A stretch of 64,000 nucleotides of DNA, taken from positions 3,968,001 through 4,032,000 of the forward strand of contig OY781436.1 in the NCBI GenBank assembly GCA_963676875.1, given 5' to 3'. Below, in pieces: positions 52,260 through 60,681 of the stretch. Each line of letters begins with the position of its first letter. Position 1 is the first letter of the stretch. Source of the stretch: UBA6244 sp963676875. Its GTDB lineage: Bacteria; Bacteroidota; Bacteroidia; Bacteroidales; F082. The translations under genes and the position numbers were made by a program. The notes under the pieces are model-generated. The model worked only from the letters and a program-made list of their open reading frames with translations. It was not told the DNA's origin and searched no databases.

Positions 52260-53430
52260 CCTCCCTCCCGATTACTATCCGGAACCTCCCCGAAGGAGAG
52301 AAGTGATAAATACTTCAATAATAAGAATTTAAGTTGTTAAAACGACAATTGATCACCTTTCCCCTTGGGGGAAAGGCAGGGGATAGGGGTCAACCAGGCG
52401 ATATTTCCTTTTGGGGGGAACCCCGAACGCTTTCAGGAGGGGATAGGGGTAATTTATACCTAAACCTACTATTTTAATCACATAAAATATATACTGATTT
52501 TATCTTGTCTGGCAACCCCACCTCCCTGCTCCTCCCCGAAGGAGAGGAGTGTTAAATACTTCAATAATAATAATTTAAGTTGTTAAAACGACAATTGATC
52601 ACCTTTCCCCTTGGGGGAAAGGCAGGGGATAGGGGTAATTTATACCTAAACCTACTATTTTAATCACATAAAATATATACTGATTTTATCTTGTCTGGCA
52701 ACCCCACCTCCCTGCTCCTCCCCAAAGGAGAGGAGTGTTAAATACTTCAATAATAATAATTTAAGTTGTTAAAACGACAATTGATCACCTTTCCCCTTGG
52801 GGGAAAGGCAGGGGATAGGGGTAATTTATACCTAAACCTACTATTTTAATCACATAAAATATATACTGATTTTATCTTGTCTGGCAACCCCACCTCCCTG
52901 CTCCTCCCCGAAGGAGAGGAGTGTTAAATACTTCAATAATAAGAATTTAAGTTGTTAAAACGACAATTGATCACCTTTCCCCTTGGGGGAAAGGCAGGGG
53001 ATAGGGGTAATTTATACCTAAACCTACTATTTTAATCACACAAAATATATACTGATTTTATCTTGTCTGGCAACCCCACCTCCCTGCTCCTCCCCAAAGG
53101 AGAGGAGTGTTAAATACTTCAATAATAAGAATTTAAGTTGTTAAAACGACAATTGATCACCTTTCCCCTTGGGGGAAAGGCAGGGGATAGGGGTAATTTA
53201 TACCTAAACCTACTATTTTAATCACATAAAATATATACTGATTTTATCTTGTCTGGCAACCCCACCTCCCTGCTCCTCCCCGAAGGAGAGGAGTGTTAAA
53301 TACTTCAATAATAAGAATTTAAGTTGTTAAAACGACAATTGATTGGGGGAAGGGCAGGGGATAGGGGTCAACCAGGCGATATTTCCTTTTGGGGGGAACC
53401 CCGAAAAATTTAGCGATGCTAGGGGATATT
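52260..53430 (+). repeat. Tandem array of 186-bp units
   Basis: Units begin with AATTTATACC at 52451, 52637, 52823, 53009 and 53195, each exactly 186 bases apart and nearly identical. The fifth lacks about 15 bases near its end. A variant partial unit precedes them from about 52260. Each unit contains two hairpins, CTCCTC...GAGGAG and CCTTTCCCC...GGGGAAAGG, separated by AT-rich sequence. An identical block with TCAACCAGGCGATATTTCC flanks the array at about 52380-52426 and 53357-53405. No open frame crosses it. Its appearance is that of extragenic repeat (REP/BIME-like) DNA. Confidence 0.92.
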
Positions 53431-53435
53431 GGTTA

Positions 53436-53501
53436 AAAAACTTACTGAAAGGCAAAGAACTGAACGATTTCGTAAAAAGAAGCGTTAGTATTATTGAATA
53501 A
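53436..53501 (+). pseudogene. Relic of htpG 3' end
   Basis: The last 21 codons of htpG plus stop, with four nucleotide differences from the intact gene (GGT/GGC, GAG/GAA, TTT/TTC, AAG/AAA). All are third-position and synonymous. The non-coding 50 bases after it, including the terminator, are almost identical to those behind htpG. No start or upstream homology is present. Confidence 0.9.
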
Positions 53502-53522
53502 ATAAAACCAAATGTTACCGTG

Positions 53523-53554
53523 AAAAGGGGGCTCGTTATTGGGCTCCTTTTTTT
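53523..53554 (+). terminator. Second copy of the htpG terminator
   Basis: Same hairpin as at 52195-52227, behind the htpG relic and 65 bases before the next promoter. Confidence 0.7.
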
Positions 53555-53618
53555 GTTTTTATCATCTGCTTCATGTCAATAATTTGTGAGGTTTCCTGCA
53601 ATAAACCTAAAAAAGCAT

Positions 53619-53626
53619 TAATTTTG
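53619..53626 (+). promoter_or_regulatory. -7 box of the CxxC protein gene
   Basis: A perfect TAATTTTG, 17 bases before the ATG at 53644. No clear TTTG at -33. Confidence 0.5.
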
Positions 53627-53643
53627 CCGAAAGGTTTTGAACA

Positions 53644-54231
53644 ATGCACAACGACCCTCCATATAAAGTTCCTATCCCCGAACGTTTTTTCTCCGATGCC
53701 GATGGAAAGCCATTCGAGGTATGTCATGTTTGTGGAAAATCGTTGCGGCAGCCAGGGGTAAACTATGTGGTGGAAAAAGCTATGAAAAACTATCTGGGTT
53801 ACGACTTTTCTTCCACCATTTATGAATTGGCCATTTGTACCGATTGTCATCAAAATGTGCAAAAAGGCATGTCGGAAGAGTCCATGCGGAATCTTCAAAA
53901 CTATTACCAATCGGTTATGGAAACAAAGGGCAATCAACCCATTTTTGTCGACTTGCGCACCTTTAATCTCGACGAATGGCTTTCCAAATGCTTTTTTAAG
54001 GGAGACAACATTAGCGAAATGCAGGAATATCAGGTGGTGGCTCAGTTTGAAGGCGATAAATTGCTCATGAATACCCCGCCCATGATCATAGGTACACAAG
54101 CCATGAACGAAATGGCGGAATTGATGTCGGACAAAACCATCGATGATATGAACGATTTTCGCAACCGTTTCATGGGGCCATCACCCGAATTGGAGGAGCT
54201 CATTTATGGCAAAAAGCTCATCATGTTATAG
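53644..54231 (+). CDS. Conserved protein with two CxxC motifs, unknown function
   Basis: A 195-residue cytoplasmic protein. Near the N-terminus CHVCGK and, about 45 residues later, CTDC could form a zinc site similar to a split zinc ribbon. The rest is mostly helical with LRTFNLDEWLSKCF. I do not recognise a named family. It has its own promoter and sits between the repeat array and msrA. Confidence 0.6.
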   Translation: MHNDPPYKVPIPERFFSDADGKPFEVCHVCGKSLRQPGVNYVVEKAMKNYLGYDFSSTIYELAICTDCHQNVQKGMSEESMRNLQNYYQSVMETKGNQPIFVDLRTFNLDEWLSKCFFKGDNISEMQEYQVVAQFEGDKLLMNTPPMIIGTQAMNEMAELMSDKTIDDMNDFRNRFMGPSPELEELIYGKKLIML

Positions 54232-54280
54232 TTTAACAAAACTTTAGGATTTAAAGTGTCATTTGCTATCCTACGCATAT

Positions 54281-54288
54281 TACCTTTG
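54281..54288 (+). promoter_or_regulatory. -7 box of msrA
   Basis: A perfect TACCTTTG, 17 bases before the ATG at 54306. TTTG lies 15 bases upstream of the box, shorter than usual. Confidence 0.55.
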
Positions 54289-54305
54289 TAGAAATTTGCG
54301 TCAGG

Positions 54306-54941
54306 ATGCGAAAACTAAGAAATGTAATCATCTTACTGTTGGTTGTTGTCGGATCGGTTTCAGCCCACCAGGATGAACTAAATCAAAATACAATGGAAAA
54401 TTCAGTAAATAAAACAGCCACCTTTGGTACAGGTTGTTTTTGGTGCTCCGAAGCCATTTTTTCGGAACTTAACGGAGTTATTTCTACCACTCCCGGATAT
54501 AGCGGTGGAAGCAAAGTAAACCCGACATACAAGGAGGTTTGTACCGGAGAAACCGGACATGCCGAGGTGGTTCAGGTGGTTTACGACCCCTCAGTGATTT
54601 CGTTTGCAGAATTGTTGGAGGTGTTTTGGAAAACGCACGACCCAACTACGTTAAACCGTCAGGGAGCTGATGTGGGAACACAGTATCGTTCGGTAATTTT
54701 TTACCATGATAGTGAACAGCAATCAGAAGCACTGGCATATAAGAAATCGTTGCAGGAGGCGGGCATTTGGGACAAACCCATTGTTACTGAAATTTCCCCT
54801 TTTACCAAGTTCTATCCTGCCGAAGATTACCACAACGACTATTACGAAAATAATCCTGCCAATGGCTATTGCAACGTGGTGATTACGCCCAAGCTCGAAA
54901 AGTTTAGGAAAGTTTTTTCGGGTAAGTTGAAAAAGGATTGA
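54306..54941 (+). CDS. msrA: Exported peptide-methionine (S)-S-oxide reductase
   Basis: A 211-residue MsrA that repairs oxidised methionine (S epimer). The active site GCFWC has nucleophile Cys44, followed by GYSGG, the recognition segment TGHAEVVQVVYDP and YHNDYYENN. Cys189 near the C-terminus is a candidate resolving Cys. An N-terminal signal peptide (about 1-20, ending VSAHQ) indicates periplasmic or outer-envelope location, unlike cytoplasmic MsrA. No msrB is fused. A strong terminator follows. Confidence 0.95.
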   Translation: MRKLRNVIILLLVVVGSVSAHQDELNQNTMENSVNKTATFGTGCFWCSEAIFSELNGVISTTPGYSGGSKVNPTYKEVCTGETGHAEVVQVVYDPSVISFAELLEVFWKTHDPTTLNRQGADVGTQYRSVIFYHDSEQQSEALAYKKSLQEAGIWDKPIVTEISPFTKFYPAEDYHNDYYENNPANGYCNVVITPKLEKFRKVFSGKLKKD

Positions 54942-54960
54942 TTTTGACAGTATAATTTCA

Positions 54961-55002
54961 AAAAAAAGAGGCTGCTTCCTTAAGAAACAGCCTCTTTTTT
55001 TT
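54961..55002. terminator. Bidirectional terminator between msrA and rpsP
   Basis: AAAAAAAGAGGCTG pairs with CAGCCTCTTTTTTT, with A and T runs on both outer sides, serving convergent genes. Confidence 0.9.
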
Positions 55003-55015
55003 ATGGGCAAATGAA

Positions 55016-55615
55016 CTACTCTTCAGTTTTAGGAGCAGCTTCTTCCGTTTCGGATTCTTCCGCAACTTCAGGAGCGTCTGCAACTTCAGCAGGAGCTTCG
55101 GCAGCCTCAGCTTCGCTTTTAGCGTCTTGAGCGGCTTTTACCTCGGCCTCAATTAGTGCAGCTTTTGCTTTTGCAATTTCTGCAGCACGGGCCTCGTTCA
55201 CTTTAATTTCTGCTTCCAAAGCAGCTTTACGTTCTTCGCGCGACTTTTCGGTCAACTCGCTAACTTTTGCAGCTTTTTTGGCTTCTTTTTCCTTCATCCA
55301 GGCTTCGAATTTTACTTCTGCCTGAGCTTCAGTTAAAGCACCTTTTAGTACTCCCTTGAGCAGGTGATTTTTGTATAAAACTCCTGTGTAAGAAAGAATT
55401 GAGCGTACAGTTGGTGTAGGCTGAACGCCATTTTGCAACCATGTTAGTGCTTTATCAACATCCAGGTCGATAACTGCAGGGTTGCTAATCGGATTGTAAG
55501 TGCCAATCTTCTCTATAAATTTTCCGTCTCGTGGTGCACGACCATCCGCCACAACGATGTGATAAAAGGCAGCGCCTTTTTTACCATGTCGTGATAATCT
55601 CATCTTAGCTGGCAT
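55016..55615 (-). CDS. rpsP: 30S ribosomal protein S16 with acidic-alanine tail
   Basis: A 199-residue S16. The first ~80 residues are the ribosomal core: MRLSRHGKKGAAFYHIVVADGRAPRDGKFIEKIG and VDKALTWLQNGVQPTPTVRSILS. The remaining ~115 residues are a charged, Ala/Glu/Lys-rich helical extension. Long S16 tails are usual in Bacteroidota and absent in most bacteria (about 80-90 residues). No ffh, rimM or trmD is next to it. A weaker -7-like CATCTTTG lies at 55663-55670. Confidence 0.95.
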   Translation of the reverse strand: MPAKMRLSRHGKKGAAFYHIVVADGRAPRDGKFIEKIGTYNPISNPAVIDLDVDKALTWLQNGVQPTPTVRSILSYTGVLYKNHLLKGVLKGALTEAQAEVKFEAWMKEKEAKKAAKVSELTEKSREERKAALEAEIKVNEARAAEIAKAKAALIEAEVKAAQDAKSEAEAAEAPAEVADAPEVAEESETEEAAPKTEE

Positions 55616-55975
55616 AACTAATTGTTTATTAAATGAATACTTACTGTTTTTAAAAACGGCTGCAAAGATGCGAACATTTTCGGAAAAAAGAAAGATTTAT
55701 TTACTTTAATTTACATACTTTCAACGAGATCGATTTTTTGTCAGGAGACAAGCCACTTTCTTAAGCCCCTTATTATCAGTTTGGAGAATATTTTTCCCAA
55801 CAATTCAATGCAAAGTTATTAACACGAATCATTTTTAGGGTCATTTTCCCTAGCTTTGTAAACGTTCCGGGCTAAATGTAAGTAAAAGAATATCAATAAT
55901 GTACGAATTCGTGCTTCGTTTGTTTGCTGCTCGGTCCATATCAATGTTACTTGTCATTTAATATATATCTACTGC
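55616..55975. other. Divergent promoter region between rpsP and dnaE
   Basis: 360 bases holding a CATCTTTG box for rpsP (minus, 55663-55670) and TAGCTTTG for dnaE (plus, 55851-55858). No gene, RNA or repeat was recognised between. Confidence 0.5.
55851..55858 (+). promoter_or_regulatory. -7 box of dnaE
   Basis: A perfect TAGCTTTG. No good TTTG at -33. The implied leader is about 110 bases. Confidence 0.45.
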
Positions 55976-58900
55976 ATGTTTTTAATTTTCGATACTGAAA
56001 CCACCGGATTACCAATAAATTATGAGGCTCCATTAACAGACTTTAACAACTGGCCACGTATGATTCAACTCGCCTGGCAATTGCACGATGAGCGCGGCGA
56101 ACTGATGGAAGCAAATAGCTATATTGTAAAACCGGAGGGTTTTATCATACCTCGCGGATCTGAGAAGGTTCACGGAATCTCAACCGAACGTGCAATTAAT
56201 GAGGGGCTTCCTCTCACTGAGGTATTGCAAATGTTTAATAATGCACTTGCGCAGGCTCAGGTCATTTCAGGTCATAATGTGGAATTTGACAACAGCATTG
56301 TAGGCTGCGAAATGTTACGAATGAATATGGAAACCAGTTTGTTCGACAAAACAGTCCTGGATACCAAAGAAGCATCCACAGATTTTTGTGCCCTTCCCGG
56401 AGGAAGAGGTGGCAAGTACAAATGGCCCAAACTGGATGAGTTGTATGTAAAACTGTTTGATGAAAAATTTGATGCTGCGCACAATGCTGCTGCCGATGTG
56501 CAAGCTACGGCACGAAGCTTTTTCGAATTAATCCGCTTACGCATCGTCACACCCGAACAACTGAAACTGCCCGCTGATTTAATCGAATCTTTTATCTCAG
56601 CTCATCCTGAACCCATTAAGTCTATTGGCCTGGAGGTTGATTCATTCCATGAAAATGAAAAGGAAACCTCTGCCTTGCCTGAAGAATCGGAAGTAACTAT
56701 TGAAGTGGACGTTCAGGCAGAAACATCGTTCTCTCACTTGCATGTGCATACCCAATTTTCCGTTCTCGATGGCTTGGCATCCATTAACTTGTTGGTTGAC
56801 AAAGCTAAAAAAGACGGGATGCCCGCCATTGCCATTACCGATCATGGATATATGTTTGGGGTGAAGAAATTTCACGAAGCCAGTACACGTGCCGGATTGA
56901 AACCCATCATCGGTTGCGAAACCTACGTTGCCCATCGCGGATTACATTTGAAAGAGGGAAAACAGGACGGCTCCGGATGGCATTTAGTTTTATTGGCTAA
57001 AAACCTCACTGGCTATCACAATTTACTGAAATTGGTATCAACAGCCTCCACCGAAGGTTATTATTACAAACCGAGAATTGACAAAGCTTTGCTGAAGAAG
57101 CACAGTGAAGGCCTCATTGCCCTCACAGCTTGTCTGGCAGGAGAAATTCCGAATAAAATTGTGCATCAGGGTGAGGAAAAGGCCGAAGAGGCATTGCTGG
57201 AATACCTGGATATTTTTGGCGAAGATTTATATCTTGAAATTCAACGTCATCCCACCGGTGACCCCGAAATGGATAGGCGTGTATTTGATGATCAGCAGTA
57301 TGTGATAGGCGTGATGAAAAATTTCGCCCAAAAGCACCATGTAAAATTAGTGGCCACCAACGATGTTCACTTTGTAGAGGCTCAGGATGCTGATGCCCAC
57401 GACCGACTTATTTGCATTGGAACTGCGAAGGATTTTGACGACCCCAACCGGATGCACTACTCACGACAAGAGTGGTTCAAAACCCGGGAAGAGATGGCCA
57501 CCTTGTTCGCAGATATCCCTGAAGCACTCCAAAATACCCAGGAAATCGTGGATAAAATTGAGGTGTTTGAACTCGACCACAGTCCCATTATGCCTGAGTT
57601 TGTTATTCCCGAGCCTTTTGTAGACGCCAACGACTACTTACGACACATTACTTACGAAGGAGCCAAATGGCGTTATGGCGAAATTGCTCCTGAAACGGCT
57701 GAACGCATTGATTTCGAGTTGAAAACCATTAAAAACATGGGTTTTCCGGACTACTTTCTTATTGTTTGGGACTTCCTGAAAGCAGCACGTGACATGGGCG
57801 TGTGGGTTGGCCCCGGCCGCGGAAGTGCAGCTGGTTCTGTGGTTTCCTATTGTCTGAAAATAACGGATATCGATCCGCTAAAATATGATTTGCTTTTTGA
57901 ACGTTTTCTGAATCCTGACCGTATTTCCATGCCAGATATCGATATTGACTTCGATGATGATGGTCGGGAAAAAGTGTTGGAATGGGTGCGTGATAAATAC
58001 GGAACAAAACGTGTGGCTCACCTGATTACTTTTGGTACCATGGCAGCTAAAATGGCCATTCGTGATGTGGCTCGGGTGCAAAAATTACCTTTGTCGGAAG
58101 CCGATCGTTTGGCAAAAATGGTTCCCGAAACTCCCGGAATTACGCTCAATAAAGCCATGAAAGAAGTGCCTGAGCTTAAAGCTGAACTCGATAATGGGAA
58201 ACCGGAAGTGTCTTCGGTTTTAAAAAATGCAATCACATTGGAGGGATCTGTTCGGAATACGGGAACCCACGCATGTGGCATCATCATTTCGCGTGAAGAC
58301 CTTGATACTTATGTCCCCGTCACCACCGTCAAGGAGTCGGTCCTTGATTATGCAACACAGTACGATGGTAAATTCATCGAATCGGTGGGGCTGCTGAAGA
58401 TGGACTTTTTGGGACTAAAAACCCTGTCCATAATCAAGGATACCCTCAACAATGTGAAGAAATCGCGTGGAATTGATATTGATTTGGACACCATCAGCTT
58501 CGACGACCCGCTTACCTACAAGCTTTTCGCAAAAGGGGATACTGTGGCCTTGTTCCAATTTGAGTCGGATGGCATGCGTAAGCATCTAAAGAATCTGAAA
58601 CCGTCACGTTTTGAGGATCTTATTGCCATGGTGGCATTGTATCGTCCGGGTCCAATGGAGTATATTCCCAATTTTATTGCCCGCAAACATGGTCAAGAAA
58701 AAATTGAGTACGATGTACCCGAAATGGCTGAGTATTTGGAAGAAACCTATGGAATTACCGTTTATCAGGAGCAGGTGATGCTTCTTTCACGAAAACTGGG
58801 AGGATTTACAAGGGGTCAGTCGGATAGCCTTCGTAAAGCCATGGGAAAGAAGAAGATAGAGGAGATGGAGAAGTTGAAGGCGCTGTTTATGGAGGGGTGT

Positions 58901-60211
58901 GCTGCCAACAACTTGCCTTTGGAAAAGGTGGAAAAGGTTTGGAAAGACTGGGAGGCTTTTGCCAAATATGCTTTCAATAAAAGTCATGCTACTTGTTATG
59001 CTTTTCTGGCCTACCAAACAGCTTACCTAAAAGCCAATTTCAAACCTGAATTCATGGCGGCCAACTTAAGTCGCAACCTGAACGATATCAAGAAAATAAC
59101 CCACCTCATCAGTGAAACCAAGAGAATGGGAATTGCTGTCTTGCGCCCGGATATCAACGAAAGTTCGTTGGATTTTACGGTTACCAAAGATGGTGTGATT
59201 CGTTTTGGTTTGGGGGCTATAAAGGGCGTGGGCGGAGCAGCCGTTGAGCATTTGATTGAGGAGAGAGAAAAAAACGGCCTTTATCAAAATGTATTTGATT
59301 TTGCCAAACGAGTAAATCTAAGATCAGTAAATAAAAGGAGTTTTGAAGCTCTGGCCAAAGCAGGTGCCTTTGACGGTTTCGAAGGGTCGCATCGTGCCCA
59401 ATATTTCTTTAAAGAAAACGAAAATGCTGGAATATTCATCGAAAAAATAATGCGCCACGGAGCCTCTTATCAGGAGCAAAAGAAATCGCAACAAGTGAGT
59501 TTGTTTGGCGACATGACTGATCTGGCCATTCAGGATCCTGAACTTCCCGTTTGTGATCGTTGGTCGATTCCTCAGCAGCTCTTTTTTGAGAAGGAGGTTA
59601 CCGGATTTTATATTTCGGGGCATCCTCTCGATGATTATGCCCTAACCATGAAGCGCTTCTGTAATACCACCATCGATCACCTGAAAAATAACCTGTCTCA
59701 GTTTGTTGATAAACCAGTGACATTTGCAGGGATGGTAACCACGGTCGCCGAGCGTACCACAAAAAAAGGAAATCGTTTTGGACAGTTTGTTATCGAAGAT
59801 TTTTCAGGTGATATGTCTATTACACTTTTCAGTGAAGAGTACCTTAAACGGAAATACTTGCTCGAAGAAGGGAATAATTTGTTTATAAACGGAAAAGTGG
59901 AAGAAAGACGCCATCAACCGGGGGTGCTTGAACTGAAAATCAATGATGCCTACCTTTTGAATGAAGCCATGTCAAAACTGGTAAAATCCATTACCATCCA
60001 TGTCAAGGCTGAGGAAATAACAGATGAATGGTTGGTGTTATTAAATGGCTATGTGGCTGCTCATCAGGGTACTTGCCCACTTAGTGTGAACCTTACTGAG
60101 GACGAGGAAGAAATACGAATGATGCTGAAATCCACAACAATAAAAGTAGATGCAGAACCTTTCGTTAATGCATTGGCTACAGATGGAGAGATTTCATTTT
60201 CAATACTATAA
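55976..60211 (+). CDS. dnaE: DNA polymerase III alpha subunit with N-terminal proofreading exonuclease
   Basis: A 1411-residue replicative polymerase. Residues 1-~190 are a DnaQ-type DEDDh exonuclease with D6 and E8 (DTET), D105, H169 and D174 (HNAAADV). After an acidic linker comes the PHP domain at ~252 (HLHVHTQFSVLDG). The polymerase core has GPGRGSAAGS, the active-site pair D654/D656 in PDIDIDFDDDGR, and the fingers. The C-terminus has a helix-hairpin-helix and OB-fold. In E. coli the exonuclease is a separate subunit (DnaQ), and in PolC it is inserted in the PHP; here it is fused at the N-terminus of DnaE. I recall the same fusion in other Bacteroidota. Confidence 0.95.
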   Translation: MFLIFDTETTGLPINYEAPLTDFNNWPRMIQLAWQLHDERGELMEANSYIVKPEGFIIPRGSEKVHGISTERAINEGLPLTEVLQMFNNALAQAQVISGHNVEFDNSIVGCEMLRMNMETSLFDKTVLDTKEASTDFCALPGGRGGKYKWPKLDELYVKLFDEKFDAAHNAAADVQATARSFFELIRLRIVTPEQLKLPADLIESFISAHPEPIKSIGLEVDSFHENEKETSALPEESEVTIEVDVQAETSFSHLHVHTQFSVLDGLASINLLVDKAKKDGMPAIAITDHGYMFGVKKFHEASTRAGLKPIIGCETYVAHRGLHLKEGKQDGSGWHLVLLAKNLTGYHNLLKLVSTASTEGYYYKPRIDKALLKKHSEGLIALTACLAGEIPNKIVHQGEEKAEEALLEYLDIFGEDLYLEIQRHPTGDPEMDRRVFDDQQYVIGVMKNFAQKHHVKLVATNDVHFVEAQDADAHDRLICIGTAKDFDDPNRMHYSRQEWFKTREEMATLFADIPEALQNTQEIVDKIEVFELDHSPIMPEFVIPEPFVDANDYLRHITYEGAKWRYGEIAPETAERIDFELKTIKNMGFPDYFLIVWDFLKAARDMGVWVGPGRGSAAGSVVSYCLKITDIDPLKYDLLFERFLNPDRISMPDIDIDFDDDGREKVLEWVRDKYGTKRVAHLITFGTMAAKMAIRDVARVQKLPLSEADRLAKMVPETPGITLNKAMKEVPELKAELDNGKPEVSSVLKNAITLEGSVRNTGTHACGIIISREDLDTYVPVTTVKESVLDYATQYDGKFIESVGLLKMDFLGLKTLSIIKDTLNNVKKSRGIDIDLDTISFDDPLTYKLFAKGDTVALFQFESDGMRKHLKNLKPSRFEDLIAMVALYRPGPMEYIPNFIARKHGQEKIEYDVPEMAEYLEETYGITVYQEQVMLLSRKLGGFTRGQSDSLRKAMGKKKIEEMEKLKALFMEGCAANNLPLEKVEKVWKDWEAFAKYAFNKSHATCYAFLAYQTAYLKANFKPEFMAANLSRNLNDIKKITHLISETKRMGIAVLRPDINESSLDFTVTKDGVIRFGLGAIKGVGGAAVEHLIEEREKNGLYQNVFDFAKRVNLRSVNKRSFEALAKAGAFDGFEGSHRAQYFFKENENAGIFIEKIMRHGASYQEQKKSQQVSLFGDMTDLAIQDPELPVCDRWSIPQQLFFEKEVTGFYISGHPLDDYALTMKRFCNTTIDHLKNNLSQFVDKPVTFAGMVTTVAERTTKKGNRFGQFVIEDFSGDMSITLFSEEYLKRKYLLEEGNNLFINGKVEERRHQPGVLELKINDAYLLNEAMSKLVKSITIHVKAEEITDEWLVLLNGYVAAHQGTCPLSVNLTEDEEEIRMMLKSTTIKVDAEPFVNALATDGEISFSIL

Positions 60212-60252
60212 AAAAATAGCGTTGTTTTTCATCTCGAATGGTTTTTTCTGGT

Positions 60253-60260
60253 TATTTTTG
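60253..60260 (+). promoter_or_regulatory. -7 box of trxA
   Basis: A perfect TATTTTTG, 35 bases before the ATG at 60296. The -33 element is not obvious. Confidence 0.5.
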
Positions 60261-60295
60261 CAATCCTTTAATTATAAATATAAAAAACTAGTATC

Positions 60296-60613
60296 ATGGC
60301 ATTGGAATTAACTGACGCTACCTTTGAAACTCTTGTAATAAAATCTGACAAGCCCGTTATTGTTGATTTTTGGGCAGTATGGTGTGGTCCCTGTCGTATT
60401 GTAGGTCCTGTGGTTGAGGAAATTGGAGAAGATTTCTCCGATGTAGCCGTAGTGGGTAAACTGGACGTAGATCACAATCCCGAGGTGGCACGTAAATACG
60501 GAATTCGCAATATACCCACCATTTTGTTCTTCAAAAATGGTGAAGTAGTTGATAAACAAGTGGGTGCCGTACCAAAACAAATTCTGGTATCCAAACTGGA
60601 AGCCATTCTTTAA
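60296..60613 (+). CDS. trxA: Thioredoxin
   Basis: A 105-residue thioredoxin reducing protein disulfides in the cytosol. The active site is WCGPC with Cys30 and Cys33, and the cis-proline follows NIPT in GIRNIPTILFFKNG. The length is standard, with no signal peptide. It lies 84 bases downstream of dnaE with its own promoter and is followed by a terminator. Confidence 0.95.
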   Translation: MALELTDATFETLVIKSDKPVIVDFWAVWCGPCRIVGPVVEEIGEDFSDVAVVGKLDVDHNPEVARKYGIRNIPTILFFKNGEVVDKQVGAVPKQILVSKLEAIL

Positions 60614-60634
60614 TCAAATAAACATATACATCAG

Positions 60635-60657
60635 AAGGCTGTTCACGACAGCCTTTT
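60635..60657 (+). terminator. Terminator of trxA
   Basis: AAGGCTGT pairs with ACAGCCTT over a five-base loop, followed by TT. The T-tract is short. It leaves less than 80 bases for a promoter of the next gene. Confidence 0.65.
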
Positions 60658-60681
60658 GGTGTTATTATTCGGACTAATTCG

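Noticed and set aside
52260..53430. CRISPR array
   Set aside because: Units are 186 bases and identical throughout, with no short repeat/variable spacer pattern and no cas genes.
53536..54099. 187-codon minus-strand frame
   Set aside because: Antisense to the CxxC protein gene, which has a good promoter and a conserved look.
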